64,000 nucleotides of DNA from Kosakonia sacchari (GTDB taxonomy: Bacteria > Pseudomonadota > Gammaproteobacteria > Enterobacterales > Enterobacteriaceae). The stretch covers positions 1 through 64,000 of the forward strand of contig FOAY01000015.1 in assembly GCA_900109485.1 (NCBI GenBank), given 5' to 3'. Position numbers and translations under genes: made by a program. How positions within the stretch are numbered: the first letter of the stretch is position 1; each line of letters opens with the position of its first letter. Below, one piece after another: positions 9,337-17,037 of this stretch. The notes beneath the pieces are model-generated. The model made no database searches and was not told where the DNA came from. It saw only the letters and a list, made by a program, of their open reading frames with translations.

Positions 9337-9750
9337 TTAGAAATCCGCTTCGCGCTGGCCGCTGGCGAAGGCATAACCTTCATCTTCCCAGCCGGTGATG
9401 CCACCGATCATGATTTTGACCGGCAACCCCAGCCGCGCCAGTTTCAGCGCCGCGCGATCGGCGCCGTTGCAGTGCGGTCCGGCGCAATACACCACAAACA
9501 GCGTCTCCGACGGCCAGGCCGCCATGCGTTCGGCCGTCATCATGCTGTGCGGCAGATGCAATGCGCCGGGAACGTGACGACGAGCGAATGCATCCGGGCT
9601 GCCAACCACATGCAGCAGGACAAAATCTCTGTCGTTATGAGTGATAGCGTCATGCACATCGGCGCAATCTGTTTCAACACTCAGGCGGCGCAGAAAATGG
9701 CTGGTGGCTTGTTCAGGGGATGCGACGGGAAAATCAGTAACGTAGCTCAT
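9337..9750 (-). CDS. rhodanese-like sulfurtransferase
   Basis: A 137-residue single-domain rhodanese homologue. The N-terminal region contains the ARRHVPGALHLPH signature (about residues 57-68). The active-site loop is CAGPHC starting at Cys89, with a second Cys94 at the loop end. The enzyme would carry a persulfide on Cys89 and transfer sulfur in the cytoplasm. It is divergent from ftrA, whose AraC/GATase-like product is the likely regulator; ftrA-rhodanese pairs of this kind recur in proteobacteria. The acceptor is unknown. Confidence 0.85.
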   Translation of the reverse strand: MSYVTDFPVASPEQATSHFLRRLSVETDCADVHDAITHNDRDFVLLHVVGSPDAFARRHVPGALHLPHSMMTAERMAAWPSETLFVVYCAGPHCNGADRAALKLARLGLPVKIMIGGITGWEDEGYAFASGQREADF

Positions 9751-9838
9751 CGTGCTTTCTCCTTATTTGTGTTAACAGTAATCTAACCAAAACAGGACAA
9801 CTTCGCTGCACCGTTCTATGCCAGATAACACCAGGATA

Positions 9839-10822
9839 ATGACAACTTTACGACATTCCCCCGCAGCGCACCGTGTTGTTGCCCTCGCCTATGATGGGCT
9901 TTGCACCTTTGAGTTTGGCGTCGCGGTGGAGATCTTCGGTCTGCCGCGCCCGGAAATGGGCGATAACTGGTATCACTTCGCCGTGGCGGCAGTGGATGCC
10001 GGAGAACTGCGGGCGACCGGCGGTATTCGCATAACGGCCGAAGGCGGGCTGGAACTGCTGGCCGACGCGCAGACCATTGTCGTGCCCGGCTGGCGCGGCG
10101 CAGAGTCGCCCGTTCCGGCTGATTTGTGCGCTGCGCTCCAGCAAGCCTGCCAGCGGGGTTGCCGCATTATCTCCATCTGTTCCGGGGTGTTTGTGCTGGC
10201 GGCGGCGGGCCTGTTAAACGGGCGCAAAGCCACCACCCACTGGCGTTATACCGACGGGCTGCGCGAGCGCTATCCGGCCATTGTGGTGCTGGAGGATGCG
10301 CTCTATTACGACGAAGGGAATGTGATGACGTCCGCTGGCAGCGCGGCGGGGATCGATCTCTGTCTGCACGTGGTCCGTGAGGATTTTGGCCTTGACGCGG
10401 CGAACATGGTCGCCCGGCGGCTGGTGGTTCAGCCACACCGCGATGGTTCGCAGACGCAGCAGCTTATCCGCCCGGTCGCCCGCACGCGCGAGAGCCGCCA
10501 GTTGGGGCAGTTGTTTGATTTCCTCCACCAGCAACTTGCGGAAAGCCATACCGTGGCGTCACTGGCGCAGCGGGTGGGCATGAGCCCGCGCACCTTTTTA
10601 CGCCGTTTTCAGGAATCGACAGGCACCACACCCGCGCGCTGGATTTTACAGGCGCGGTTGCAGCGCGCTCAGACGCTGCTCGAACAAACACGCATGCCTA
10701 TTGATCTGGTCGCCGGGCAGGCAGGATTTGGTAATGCTGCGTTGCTGCGCCACCATTTTCATCAGCAGTACGGCATCTCCCCGGCGATGTACCGCAAGAA
10801 GTTTGCCGAAATGGCGAAATAA
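9839..10822 (+). CDS. ftrA: GlxA/FtrA-type AraC family regulator
   Basis: A 327-residue regulator. Residues about 12-180 form a DJ-1/PfpI (class I glutamine amidotransferase-like) domain with the nucleophile-elbow sequence ISICSGVFVLAAAG. Residues about 220-325 carry two AraC-type helix-turn-helix motifs (SLAQRVGMSPRTFLRRFQ and DLVAGQAGFGNAALLRHHF). The start at 9839 is preceded by CCAGGATA, while an upstream ATG at 9818 has no ribosome site. It is divergent from the rhodanese gene, which it probably regulates. The signal it senses is unknown. Confidence 0.88.
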   Translation: MTTLRHSPAAHRVVALAYDGLCTFEFGVAVEIFGLPRPEMGDNWYHFAVAAVDAGELRATGGIRITAEGGLELLADAQTIVVPGWRGAESPVPADLCAALQQACQRGCRIISICSGVFVLAAAGLLNGRKATTHWRYTDGLRERYPAIVVLEDALYYDEGNVMTSAGSAAGIDLCLHVVREDFGLDAANMVARRLVVQPHRDGSQTQQLIRPVARTRESRQLGQLFDFLHQQLAESHTVASLAQRVGMSPRTFLRRFQESTGTTPARWILQARLQRAQTLLEQTRMPIDLVAGQAGFGNAALLRHHFHQQYGISPAMYRKKFAEMAK

Positions 10823-10846
10823 CGCGCGCCATTCAGGCTTTATTGA

Positions 10847-10863
10847 GGTTCACCAGGTTATTA
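10847..10863 (+). promoter_or_regulatory. possible PhoP box upstream of mgtS
   Basis: GGTTCA-CCAGG-TTATTA fits the direct-repeat layout of PhoP boxes (consensus TGTTTA or GGTTTA, 5 bp apart) with 5/6 and 4/6 matches. A TAAATA -10-like element starts 15 bp downstream, slightly too far. E. coli mgtS is PhoP-activated, which is the main reason to note this weak site. Confidence 0.3.
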
Positions 10864-10929
10864 TCTCTCCATCGCGGCTAAATAATTAAGGTAAGAGAGG
10901 CAAGTTGGTTAATTAGATGGAGGTTTAAA

Positions 10930-11025
10930 ATGATGGCAAATATGCATGTCTTTATGGCAGTACTGGGAGTGATTCTTTTTTCCGGATTCCTTGCTGCTTA
11001 TTTTAGCCACAAATGGGACGACTGA
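10930..11025 (+). CDS. mgtS: MgtS, small membrane protein stabilising MgtA
   Basis: A 31-residue protein, MMANMHVFMAVLGVILFS followed by GFLAAYFSHKWDD. It differs from E. coli MgtS (YneM) at only a handful of positions and has the same length. A single transmembrane helix covers about residues 6-24. In E. coli it binds the magnesium importer MgtA and protects it from FtsH under low Mg2+. A GGAGG ribosome site lies at 10919-10923, and an intrinsic terminator follows. It sits between ydeE-side genes and dcp, as in E. coli. Confidence 0.93.
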   Translation: MMANMHVFMAVLGVILFSGFLAAYFSHKWDD

Positions 11026-11050
11026 TGAACAGCGATAATCCCCCACCGGG

Positions 11051-11086
11051 AAGGCCCCTTGCGTAAATGCGTGAGGGGCCTTTTTT
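11051..11086 (+). terminator. intrinsic terminator of mgtS
   Basis: A long hairpin (AGGCCCCT paired with AGGGGCCT) is closed by six T residues, 27 bp after the mgtS stop. Confidence 0.9.
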
Positions 11087-11095
11087 CATTATGCC

Positions 11096-11186
11096 AAAAA
11101 AAAACCGCCGTATTGGCGGTCAATGCTTGCATGGATGGTTTTGTATTGTTCTGTACGTTCACTCAACGGGATGGGTAAACGCCGTG
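11096..11186 (-). ncRNA. mgrR: probable MgrR small RNA
   Basis: On the minus strand a promoter-like array leads into a gene-free transcript of about 90 nt. A PhoP-box-like TGTTTA-ACCTT-TATTGA lies at 11227-11211, a -10-like TAACGT 12 bp further at 11198-11193, and a strong terminator at 11120-11096 (ACCGCC/GGCGGT stem then nine T). In E. coli MgrR is a 98-nt PhoP-dependent Hfq-bound RNA next to mgtS that represses eptB. Size, location, strand and control region agree. The name rests on these features; I could not align it to the E. coli RNA. Confidence 0.55.
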
Positions 11187-11210
11187 CTGACTACGTTAGC
11201 AGTTACTGCC

Positions 11211-11227
11211 TCAATAAAGGTTAAACA
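11211..11227 (-). promoter_or_regulatory. PhoP-box-like site of the mgrR candidate
   Basis: Read on the minus strand, a perfect TGTTTA half-site, 5 bp, then TATTGA (4/6). The 12-bp distance to the -10-like TAACGT is the spacing typical of PhoP-activated promoters. Confidence 0.5.
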
Positions 11228-11352
11228 AAGCTGAGCTGGCGATAAAAAAAACGCCAGCGAAACGTTTTGCTATTGAAATTATTGAAGATATATCTTTCAG
11301 CGCAATGAGAATATGTTAACGTCGAATCACCACTTCACAGACCGGAGGGGTT

Positions 11353-11532
11353 ATTCCCAATCTCAAATTTCAGTGCCCGGTTTGCAGCAGCCGAAAGTTT
11401 TTATTCACCACATTCTGCCAGGAACGGCAACAGCCGCATGGCGCAATTTGCTCAGTATGTGGAACAAGACTGACGGCCAGAACCTGTATATCCACGCCGC
11501 GTCGCAGACGCTGGCCAAAACCTGTAATGTAA
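11353..11532 (+). CDS. YmcF-type small zinc-ribbon protein, AUU start
   Basis: A 59-codon ORF whose only sensible start is ATT at 11353, after a strong GGAGGGG ribosome site (11344-11350). It reads MPNLKFQCPVCSSRKF, then a Pro-His-Gly-Ala turn and a second CSVC pair, so four Cys could bind one zinc. The spacing FxCPxC...PxGAxC..C is that of the E. coli cold-shock small proteins YmcF/YnfQ, which I recall also use an AUU start. A basic tail (PRRRRWPK) follows. A stem-loop with a T-rich tail follows the stop. A second overlapping frame is open from 11313 but shows no family pattern. Function is unknown. Confidence 0.6.
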   Translation: MPNLKFQCPVCSSRKFLFTTFCQERQQPHGAICSVCGTRLTARTCISTPRRRRWPKPVM

Positions 11533-11534
11533 AT

Positions 11535-11561
11535 GGGCCTCGCTGAGGCCCTTTTGATTTT
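11535..11561 (+). terminator. terminator after the zinc-ribbon ORF
   Basis: A GGGCCTC/GAGGCCC stem with a 3-base loop and a T-rich tail (TTTTGATTTTT), starting three bases after the TAA at 11532. It supports the ORF as a real transcription unit. Confidence 0.8.
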
Positions 11562-11671
11562 TATATTTTGCCTACTGCATGATAATTCAGGTAACTGCAC
11601 AAACTGCCCGCATTTTATTTTCCGCTATTTGCACGAAACGTTAACGTTCAATTCTGGCTGCGACATGGCGT

Positions 11672-11693
11672 AAAAAAACCGCCCTCAGGCGGT
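11672..11693 (-). terminator. terminator of the 72-residue hypothetical gene
   Basis: On the minus strand, an ACCGCC/GGCGGT hairpin followed by seven T residues, seven bases past the stop of the gene at 11700. Confidence 0.85.
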
Positions 11694-11699
11694 CGTTAA

Positions 11700-11918
11700 T
11701 TAATAAAATTTCCGGATGGCCTGTTCGGTTTCCTGTTGGCTCACCAGATCGGAGAAACGGGCAACCAGGAAGGTTTCGCCATCCAGTTCCCAGGGTTCAA
11801 TCGGGATTTCGAGAAACGAGCTCTGCTCATTTTTGAACGTGACCGATTTTGCATTGTCTTCCACGGTCACGTTTTCAACCTTACCACCGGCGCGTATTAC
11901 CACTACATTTTTGGTCAT
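11700..11918 (-). CDS. hypothetical acidic 72-residue protein
   Basis: A small cytoplasmic protein with no signal peptide or membrane segment, beginning MTKNVVVIRAGGKVENVTVE. A good GAGGTAA ribosome site and its own terminator make it a credible gene. The sequence alternates short beta-type stretches (VVVIRAGG, KSVTFKN, FLEIPIEPW, TFLVARF) with acidic loops, suggesting a small beta-barrel or sandwich. I do not recognise the family. It is monocistronic, between the zinc-ribbon ORF and dcp, in a stretch where E. coli has no counterpart. Confidence 0.7.
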   Translation of the reverse strand: MTKNVVVIRAGGKVENVTVEDNAKSVTFKNEQSSFLEIPIEPWELDGETFLVARFSDLVSQQETEQAIRKFY

Positions 11919-12365
11919 GTCGGTTACCTCAGTTGCTCAAATTGGATTCGACATTAGCACAGTCATTGTCTGAATGCCCGGGTTATGCCACAGAATGTTA
12001 ACGTTCAAATCAGGTCCTTTAATTTGGCTTAATGAACGACATAACGCCACGGTCGTAAATGTGAGATAGCCCACACTTTAACAACTGAGTGGGCTAAAAG
12101 CGGCAATTAACGCGGTAAAGGGAGAGGAAATTAAAAAGCCAGAGGCCCCGGTAATGCAGGCCTCTGGCTGAGGAGTTTACGGTGATGCCGGGTGCCTCCC
12201 GGTGAGTTCGCGCCAGACCACGAAACCCGCGATACCCCAAAAAGGTTTGACTGGTTGCCCCTCCGCGCAGGGGGATTCATCACCATCTGTTACGGTATTT
12301 CTCACGCGGAAACAGGTCAATAACCCTGCGAGTTATGTAACTTTTTAAAGCATTTCCGCCCGTAA
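11919..12365. other. 447-bp intergenic region with several hairpins
   Basis: No well-supported gene. It holds the promoter side of the 72-residue gene, a TAGCCCAC/GTGGGCTA hairpin at 12067-12096, the strong minus-strand terminator at 12132-12169, a CCGGG/CCCGG hairpin at 12188-12202 and a CCCCT/AGGGG hairpin near 12258-12274. A short minus-strand frame (12305-12177) is discussed among the findings. Confidence 0.6.
12132..12169 (-). terminator. strong terminator downstream of dcp
   Basis: Read on the minus strand, an 11-bp perfect stem (AGCCAGAGGCC/GGCCTCTGGCT) is followed by five T and then AATTT. It lies about 200 bp after the dcp stop and would end read-through from dcp or from a short transcript starting in between. 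Confidence 0.8.
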
Positions 12366-14411
12366 TTAATCACTTAACCCGCGATTTTTCAGCATCGGCT
12401 CGATCTGCGGATCGTGGCCGCGCCATTGCCGATAAAGCTCACCGAGATCGCTGCTGTTGCCGCGCGACAAAATGGCTTCGCGGAATCGTTGCCCATTTTC
12501 ACGGCTTAAACCGCCCTGCTCCACAAACCACTGATAGCCGTCATCGGCCAGCATCTGCGTCCATAAATAGGCGTAATAGCCAGCGGCATAACCACCACCA
12601 AAAATATGCGCGAAATAGCTGCTGCGATAGCGCGGCGGTACTGCCGCCAGATCGAGCTGCTCCTTGCGAATAGCTTCACGCTCAAACGCATCGACATCAT
12701 TTACCCCGGCGCCATCGGCCAGCGCATGCCAGTTCATGTCGAGCAGCGCCGCGCTCAGCAGTTCCGTCATGTCATAGCCTTTATTGAACTGGGTGGCTTG
12801 CAGCATTTTCTCGCGCAGCGCCTCCGGCATCGGCTCGCCGCTCTGATGATGACGGGCGTAGTGCGCGAAAACCTGCGGCTGGCTGGCCCAGTGCTCATTG
12901 ATTTGCGAAGGGAATTCAACGAAATCGCGCGGCGTATTGGTGCCGGAAAGCGTGGCGTAACGCTGGCTGGCAAATAGCCCATGCAGCGTGTGGCCAAACT
13001 CGTGGAACAGCGTGATCACTTCATCCCATGACAGCAGCGCTGCCTGCCCGGCAGCCGGTTTCTGGTAGTTACAGACGTTATAGATCACCGGCTGCGTACC
13101 GTTCAGCGTCGATTGTTCAACAAAATTGCCCATCCACGCGCCGCCGCTTTTTGAGTCGCGAGCGTAGTAATCGCCGTAAAACAGCGCCAGACCGCGGCCG
13201 TCAGCATCAAAAATCTCCCACACGCGCACGTCGGGATGATAGACCGGAATATCAAAACGCTCGGTGAACCGAATGCCAAACAGCTCGCTCGCCGCCCAGA
13301 ACACGCCGTCCGTGAGCACAGAGTTGAGCGCGAAATAGGGTTTGATTTGTGATTCATCCAGCGCATATTTCGCCAGACGAACCTGCTCGGCATAGAACGC
13401 CCAGTCCCAGGCCTGCGCGGTAAAGCCGCCCTGCTGGGTGTCAATCATCTGCTGAATATCAGCCAGTTCCCGCTCGGCGCGCGCGCGGGCGGCAGGCGCG
13501 ATATTGCGCATAAATGTCAGCGCGGCCTGCGGCGTACCGGCCATCTGATCGGCGATTTTCCAGCTGGCGAAATCATTAAAGCCAAGCAGTTTTGCCTGCT
13601 GCGCACGAAGCTGCACCAGACGCAGCACAATCGCGCGGGTATCATTGGCATCCCCGCGCTGTGTGCGCAGCCAGCCGGCGGTAAACAGATTTTCACGGGT
13701 CTGGCGATCGCGCAGCACAGCCAGCGCCGGTTGCTGGGTGGTATTGAGCAGAGAGAGCAGCCAGCGGTTTTCCAGCCCTTTCGCCTTCGCCGCTTCGGCG
13801 GCCGAGGCGATCTCTTCGGCACTTAAGCCATCGAGTTGATGGACATAATCCACCACCAGCCCGCCCGCTTTATCCGCAGCCAGCAAACGCTGGTTAAACT
13901 GGCTGGTCAGCGCCGCCGCTTCGGTATTCAGCGCTTTCAGCGTCGTTTTATCTTCTGCACTCAGCATCGCGCCTGCGAGGACAAACTTCTGATACGTCGT
14001 TTCGACGAGGCGCAGCGATTCTGCATCCAGCCCCAGCGCCTCACGCTGACGCCATACGCTTTCCACGCGGGCGAACAACGTATCATCGAGGTAAATATCG
14101 TTCGCCAGTTCCGCCAGTTCCGTGGAAAACGCCTCATCGAGCTGCTGTAAAAAATCATTGGTATGCGCGGAGGTCATGGCGAAAAAGACGCTGGTCACCT
14201 GATTCAGCAGGTGGCCGCTCTGCTCCAGCGCCAGCAGCGTATTGTCAAAATCGGCGGCCGCCGGGTTCGCCGTAATGGCGGCGATCTCCGCGCGCTTTTG
14301 CCGCACGCCTTCGTCAAATGCCGGGCGATAGTGTTCATCAGTAATCACATCAAACGGCGGCGCCTGATACGGCAGTGGGCTTGCAGAGAAAAAGGGATTG
14401 GTAACCGACAT
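12366..14411 (-). CDS. dcp: Dcp, peptidyl-dipeptidase (M3 family)
   Basis: A 681-residue zinc oligopeptidase, the same length as E. coli Dcp. The M3 active-site motif is FHEFGHTLHGL (HExxH, about residue 470), with the downstream Glu ligand in the NEHWA segment. It removes C-terminal dipeptides from peptides in the cytoplasm or periplasm. The start at 14411 (MSVTNPFFSASPLPYQAPPF) matches the family; the frame stays open to an ATG at 14540, but that extension has no homology. It is divergent from ydfG. Confidence 0.95.
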   Translation of the reverse strand: MSVTNPFFSASPLPYQAPPFDVITDEHYRPAFDEGVRQKRAEIAAITANPAAADFDNTLLALEQSGHLLNQVTSVFFAMTSAHTNDFLQQLDEAFSTELAELANDIYLDDTLFARVESVWRQREALGLDAESLRLVETTYQKFVLAGAMLSAEDKTTLKALNTEAAALTSQFNQRLLAADKAGGLVVDYVHQLDGLSAEEIASAAEAAKAKGLENRWLLSLLNTTQQPALAVLRDRQTRENLFTAGWLRTQRGDANDTRAIVLRLVQLRAQQAKLLGFNDFASWKIADQMAGTPQAALTFMRNIAPAARARAERELADIQQMIDTQQGGFTAQAWDWAFYAEQVRLAKYALDESQIKPYFALNSVLTDGVFWAASELFGIRFTERFDIPVYHPDVRVWEIFDADGRGLALFYGDYYARDSKSGGAWMGNFVEQSTLNGTQPVIYNVCNYQKPAAGQAALLSWDEVITLFHEFGHTLHGLFASQRYATLSGTNTPRDFVEFPSQINEHWASQPQVFAHYARHHQSGEPMPEALREKMLQATQFNKGYDMTELLSAALLDMNWHALADGAGVNDVDAFEREAIRKEQLDLAAVPPRYRSSYFAHIFGGGYAAGYYAYLWTQMLADDGYQWFVEQGGLSRENGQRFREAILSRGNSSDLGELYRQWRGHDPQIEPMLKNRGLSD

Positions 14412-14589
14412 GTTTCGCTCCTGAACAGGGTGAATCTTTTCAGAGTAGGCATCCGCTGCGCGCATCGCAATCATTTCTCTCTCTGCTGCCGCACAAGCGT
14501 GCATTTTTTGCCACACTGTAACTTGTGTTACCGCAAACATGCGGTCATGCTAGCGTTCAACACCACAAAAAGCGTTGAGGAACAGTGAG

Positions 14590-15339
14590 ATGATTATTCT
14601 GGTTACCGGGGCAACGGCAGGTTTTGGCGAAGGCATCACACGCCGTTTTATTCAGAACGGCCACAAAGTGATCGCCACTGGCCGTCGCCAGGAACGTTTA
14701 CAGGAGCTGAAAGATGAGCTGGGGGATAACCTCTACATCGCGCAGCTGGATGTTCGCAACCGTGCGGCAATTGACGAGTTGATGGCTTCCTTGCCAGCAC
14801 AGTGGCGCGATATTGATGTGCTGGTCAACAATGCTGGCCTGGCGCTGGGGCTTGAGCCTGCGCATAAAGCCAGCGTCGATGACTGGGAAACGATGATCGA
14901 CACCAACAACAAAGGTCTGGTTTACATGACGCGCGCGGTACTGCCGGGCATGGTGGAACGTAATCGCGGTCATATCATCAATATCGGTTCAACGGCGGGG
15001 AGCTGGCCGTATGCGGGCGGCAACGTCTACGGCGCGAGCAAAGCGTTTGTGCGCCAGTTCAGCCTTAACCTGCGTACCGATCTGAGCGGTACGGCGGTGC
15101 GCGTGACCAATATTGAGCCGGGTCTGGTCGGCGGTACGGAGTTTTCGAACGTGCGCTTTAAAGGCGATGATGCCAAAGCGGGAAAAACCTACGAGAATAC
15201 CACTGCGCTGACGCCGGAAGATGTGACCGAAGCGGTCTGGTGGGTGGCGACGCTGCCGAAGCATGTCAACATCAACACCCTTGAGATGATGCCGGTAAGC
15301 CAGACGTATGCAGGCTTAAGCGTTCACCGTCAGGGTTAA
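14590..15339 (+). CDS. ydfG: YdfG, NADP-dependent 3-hydroxy acid dehydrogenase
   Basis: A 249-residue short-chain dehydrogenase/reductase. The nucleotide-binding GATAGFG is at residues 8-14, and an Arg-rich stretch after beta-2 (TGRRQERL) suits NADP. The catalytic Ser (GSTAG) and YxxxK (YGASK, about residues 147-151) are in place. E. coli YdfG oxidises L-allo-threonine and serine and reduces malonic semialdehyde in pyrimidine breakdown. The ATG at 14590 follows GAGGAACAG. It is divergent from dcp and followed by a GC hairpin and rspR. Confidence 0.94.
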   Translation: MIILVTGATAGFGEGITRRFIQNGHKVIATGRRQERLQELKDELGDNLYIAQLDVRNRAAIDELMASLPAQWRDIDVLVNNAGLALGLEPAHKASVDDWETMIDTNNKGLVYMTRAVLPGMVERNRGHIINIGSTAGSWPYAGGNVYGASKAFVRQFSLNLRTDLSGTAVRVTNIEPGLVGGTEFSNVRFKGDDAKAGKTYENTTALTPEDVTEAVWWVATLPKHVNINTLEMMPVSQTYAGLSVHRQG

Positions 15340-15389
15340 CTTTCCCACCCGGCCTGCGGGCCGGGTATGGGATGTACCGTAAATAAATG

Positions 15390-15398
15390 GTATGGTAG
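15390..15398. promoter_or_regulatory. candidate RspR half-site upstream of rspR
   Basis: The 9-mer GTATGGTAG lies 31 bp before the rspR start. The identical 9-mer occurs on the coding strand upstream of rspA (23398-23390). A shared site upstream of a repressor and its target operon suggests an operator, but no full palindrome is evident. Confidence 0.35.
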
Positions 15399-15428
15399 CC
15401 GGGTTAACCCTTTAAAAAGTAAGAGCGA

Positions 15429-16115
15429 ATGGCCGCTGAAACGCAACTCAACCCTACACAGCCCGTAAATCAACAAATTTACCGCATTCTACGGCGGGAT
15501 ATTGTGCATTGCCTGATCCCACCGGGTACGCCGTTGTCGGAAAAAGAGGTGTCGGTGCGTTTCGACGTTTCGCGCCAGCCGGTGCGTGAAGCCTTTATTA
15601 AGCTGGCGGAAAACGGCCTGATTCAGATCCGCCCGCAGCGCGGCAGTTACGTCAACAAAATCTCCATGACGCAGGTGCGTAATGGCTGCTTCGTGCGCCA
15701 GGCGATCGAATGCGCCGTCGCCCGCCGCGCCGCCACGCTGATTGATGACAGCGCCTGCTACCTGCTTGAGCAAAACCTCAACCAACAGCGCACCGCCATC
15801 GAGCGCAAGCAACTGAATGATTTCTTCGAGCTGGATGACAATTTCCACCAGAAGCTGGCGCAGATCGCCGATTGCCAGCTGGCGTGGGACACCATCGAAA
15901 ACATCAAAGCCACCATCGACCGCGTACGCTATATGAGTCTTGACCACGTTTCGCCGCCGGAAATGCTGCTGCGCCAGCATATGGATATCTTTTCCGCGCT
16001 GGAAAAACGTGACCCTGACGCAGTCGACCACGCCATGAGCCTGCATTTGCAGGAGATCAGCGAATCCGTAAAAACTATTCGCCAGGAAAATCGCGACTGG
16101 TTCAGCGAGGATTAA
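15429..16115 (+). CDS. rspR: RspR, GntR/FadR-type repressor of rspAB
   Basis: A 228-residue regulator with an N-terminal winged helix ([23 protein letters not shown], about residues 37-59) and an all-helical FadR C-terminal (FCD) domain. The FCD metal ligands include the DDNFHQKL segment and the later His residues. It is the orthologue of E. coli YdfH/RspR, which represses rspAB. The rspAB genes lie 5 kb downstream here, with ydfI and ydfJ between, so gene context supports a local sugar-acid regulon. The natural inducer is unknown. Confidence 0.92.
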   Translation: MAAETQLNPTQPVNQQIYRILRRDIVHCLIPPGTPLSEKEVSVRFDVSRQPVREAFIKLAENGLIQIRPQRGSYVNKISMTQVRNGCFVRQAIECAVARRAATLIDDSACYLLEQNLNQQRTAIERKQLNDFFELDDNFHQKLAQIADCQLAWDTIENIKATIDRVRYMSLDHVSPPEMLLRQHMDIFSALEKRDPDAVDHAMSLHLQEISESVKTIRQENRDWFSED

Positions 16116-16138
16116 CGTCCTCGCTGGTCACTGACATT

Positions 16139-16175
16139 GGCGGCGAGCCACCATCACAGCAGCTCGCCGCCCTTC
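16139..16175 (+). terminator. hairpin terminator after rspR
   Basis: A perfect 10-bp stem (GGCGGCGAGC/GCTCGCCGCC) with a 13-base loop, followed by CTTCTTT, lies 24 bp after the rspR stop. Confidence 0.75.
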
Positions 16176-16200
16176 TTTGAAATACGTCTCGCGTCAGCGG

Positions 16201-17037
16201 CTAAACCGGCATTCCAGTGTCGGTAGCGACCGGCACCGGCTCACGGCGGGATTCGCCTTTGCTCAGGTTGTACCGATCAACGGTGTCAAACATCTCGGTA
16301 AAAAGCGCGTCATCCTTTCGCGCCCAGAACGTATCCTGATCCTCGCCGCCCCAAATCTCATGAGTATGACAGGCGAACTCCAGTAAGCCGGAGTGATGCG
16401 GCGTGAAATCGATACGCTTCTGTGTCTCCTGCGGGACGATATTCTGATAGAAAAGCACAACTTCACACTCGCAGCCTTTCGCGTTGTACAACGACAACAG
16501 CTCATTCAGATGTTCTCTTAAAAGCGCGAGATCGGAATTCGCCGTGACGCGGTGATGGTAAAGGAAGACAAAATTTTTATTTCCTCGCCAGGCGAGCTGA
16601 CGCTCAATGCGCCGTTTGAATGTCTGCTTATCGGCGGAAATGCCGAGAGGATCGTGATGCGTAAATTCAAATCCCAGCATATGTCTTTCGCTGTAGTGAC
16701 CCACGCAATCCTTATAATAGGTAGAGCGCACAACAGAATGGTCGCCATCGGGGAAATGTTGCAAATATGTTTTGTCCAGTAAATTCTGGTAATTATCTTT
16801 TTCCATCTGAAGAATATATTCTATATTAGAACGCCCGGAGGAAAAAATAGAGCTGAACGATTTCCTGTTGTGCCGACGAAGAATATCATCCGGCAGGCAG
16901 TTTTCCCCCAGGGAAATCCAGTACACGTCTGCATCACCGCTATGACGATATTTCCATTTCTTCCGCAGATGCGTAATTGTGCGTTTAAGCGACTTAAGAT
17001 GATTTCTCACCTGTTGCTTGATGACTTCACTTTTCAT
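16201..17037 (-). CDS. DUF1796 putative papain-like cysteine peptidase
   Basis: A 278-residue protein whose N-terminal part carries the DUF1796 pattern: a strand plus SLGENCLPDDILRRH (Cys about residue 47) followed by SFSSIFSSGRSNIEYIL, the position where family members have a PFDW-like motif. A later FEFTHHDPLG segment supplies candidate His residues. The family is predicted to be a circularly permuted papain-like peptidase or transferase, often near polysaccharide loci; activity is not proven. The gene is more AT-rich than its neighbours and interrupts rspR and ydfZ, which adjoin in E. coli, so recent acquisition is likely. The start at 17037 has a weak ribosome site. Confidence 0.75.
   Translation of the reverse strand: MKSEVIKQQVRNHLKSLKRTITHLRKKWKYRHSGDADVYWISLGENCLPDDILRRHNRKSFSSIFSSGRSNIEYILQMEKDNYQNLLDKTYLQHFPDGDHSVVRSTYYKDCVGHYSERHMLGFEFTHHDPLGISADKQTFKRRIERQLAWRGNKNFVFLYHHRVTANSDLALLREHLNELLSLYNAKGCECEVVLFYQNIVPQETQKRIDFTPHHSGLLEFACHTHEIWGGEDQDTFWARKDDALFTEMFDTVDRYNLSKGESRREPVPVATDTGMPV

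Noticed and set aside
11148..11160. Cold-box-like GAACGTACAGAA on the minus strand
   Set aside because: It carries an extra base relative to the cspA cold box and lies in the middle of the sRNA candidate, not at a transcript 5' end next to a csp gene.
12130..12280. Hok/Sok-like or Ldr-like type I toxin locus suggested by the stacked hairpins
   Set aside because: No Hok- or Ldr-like peptide with a membrane helix is encoded on either strand; the hairpins are explained by a terminator and GC-rich repeats.
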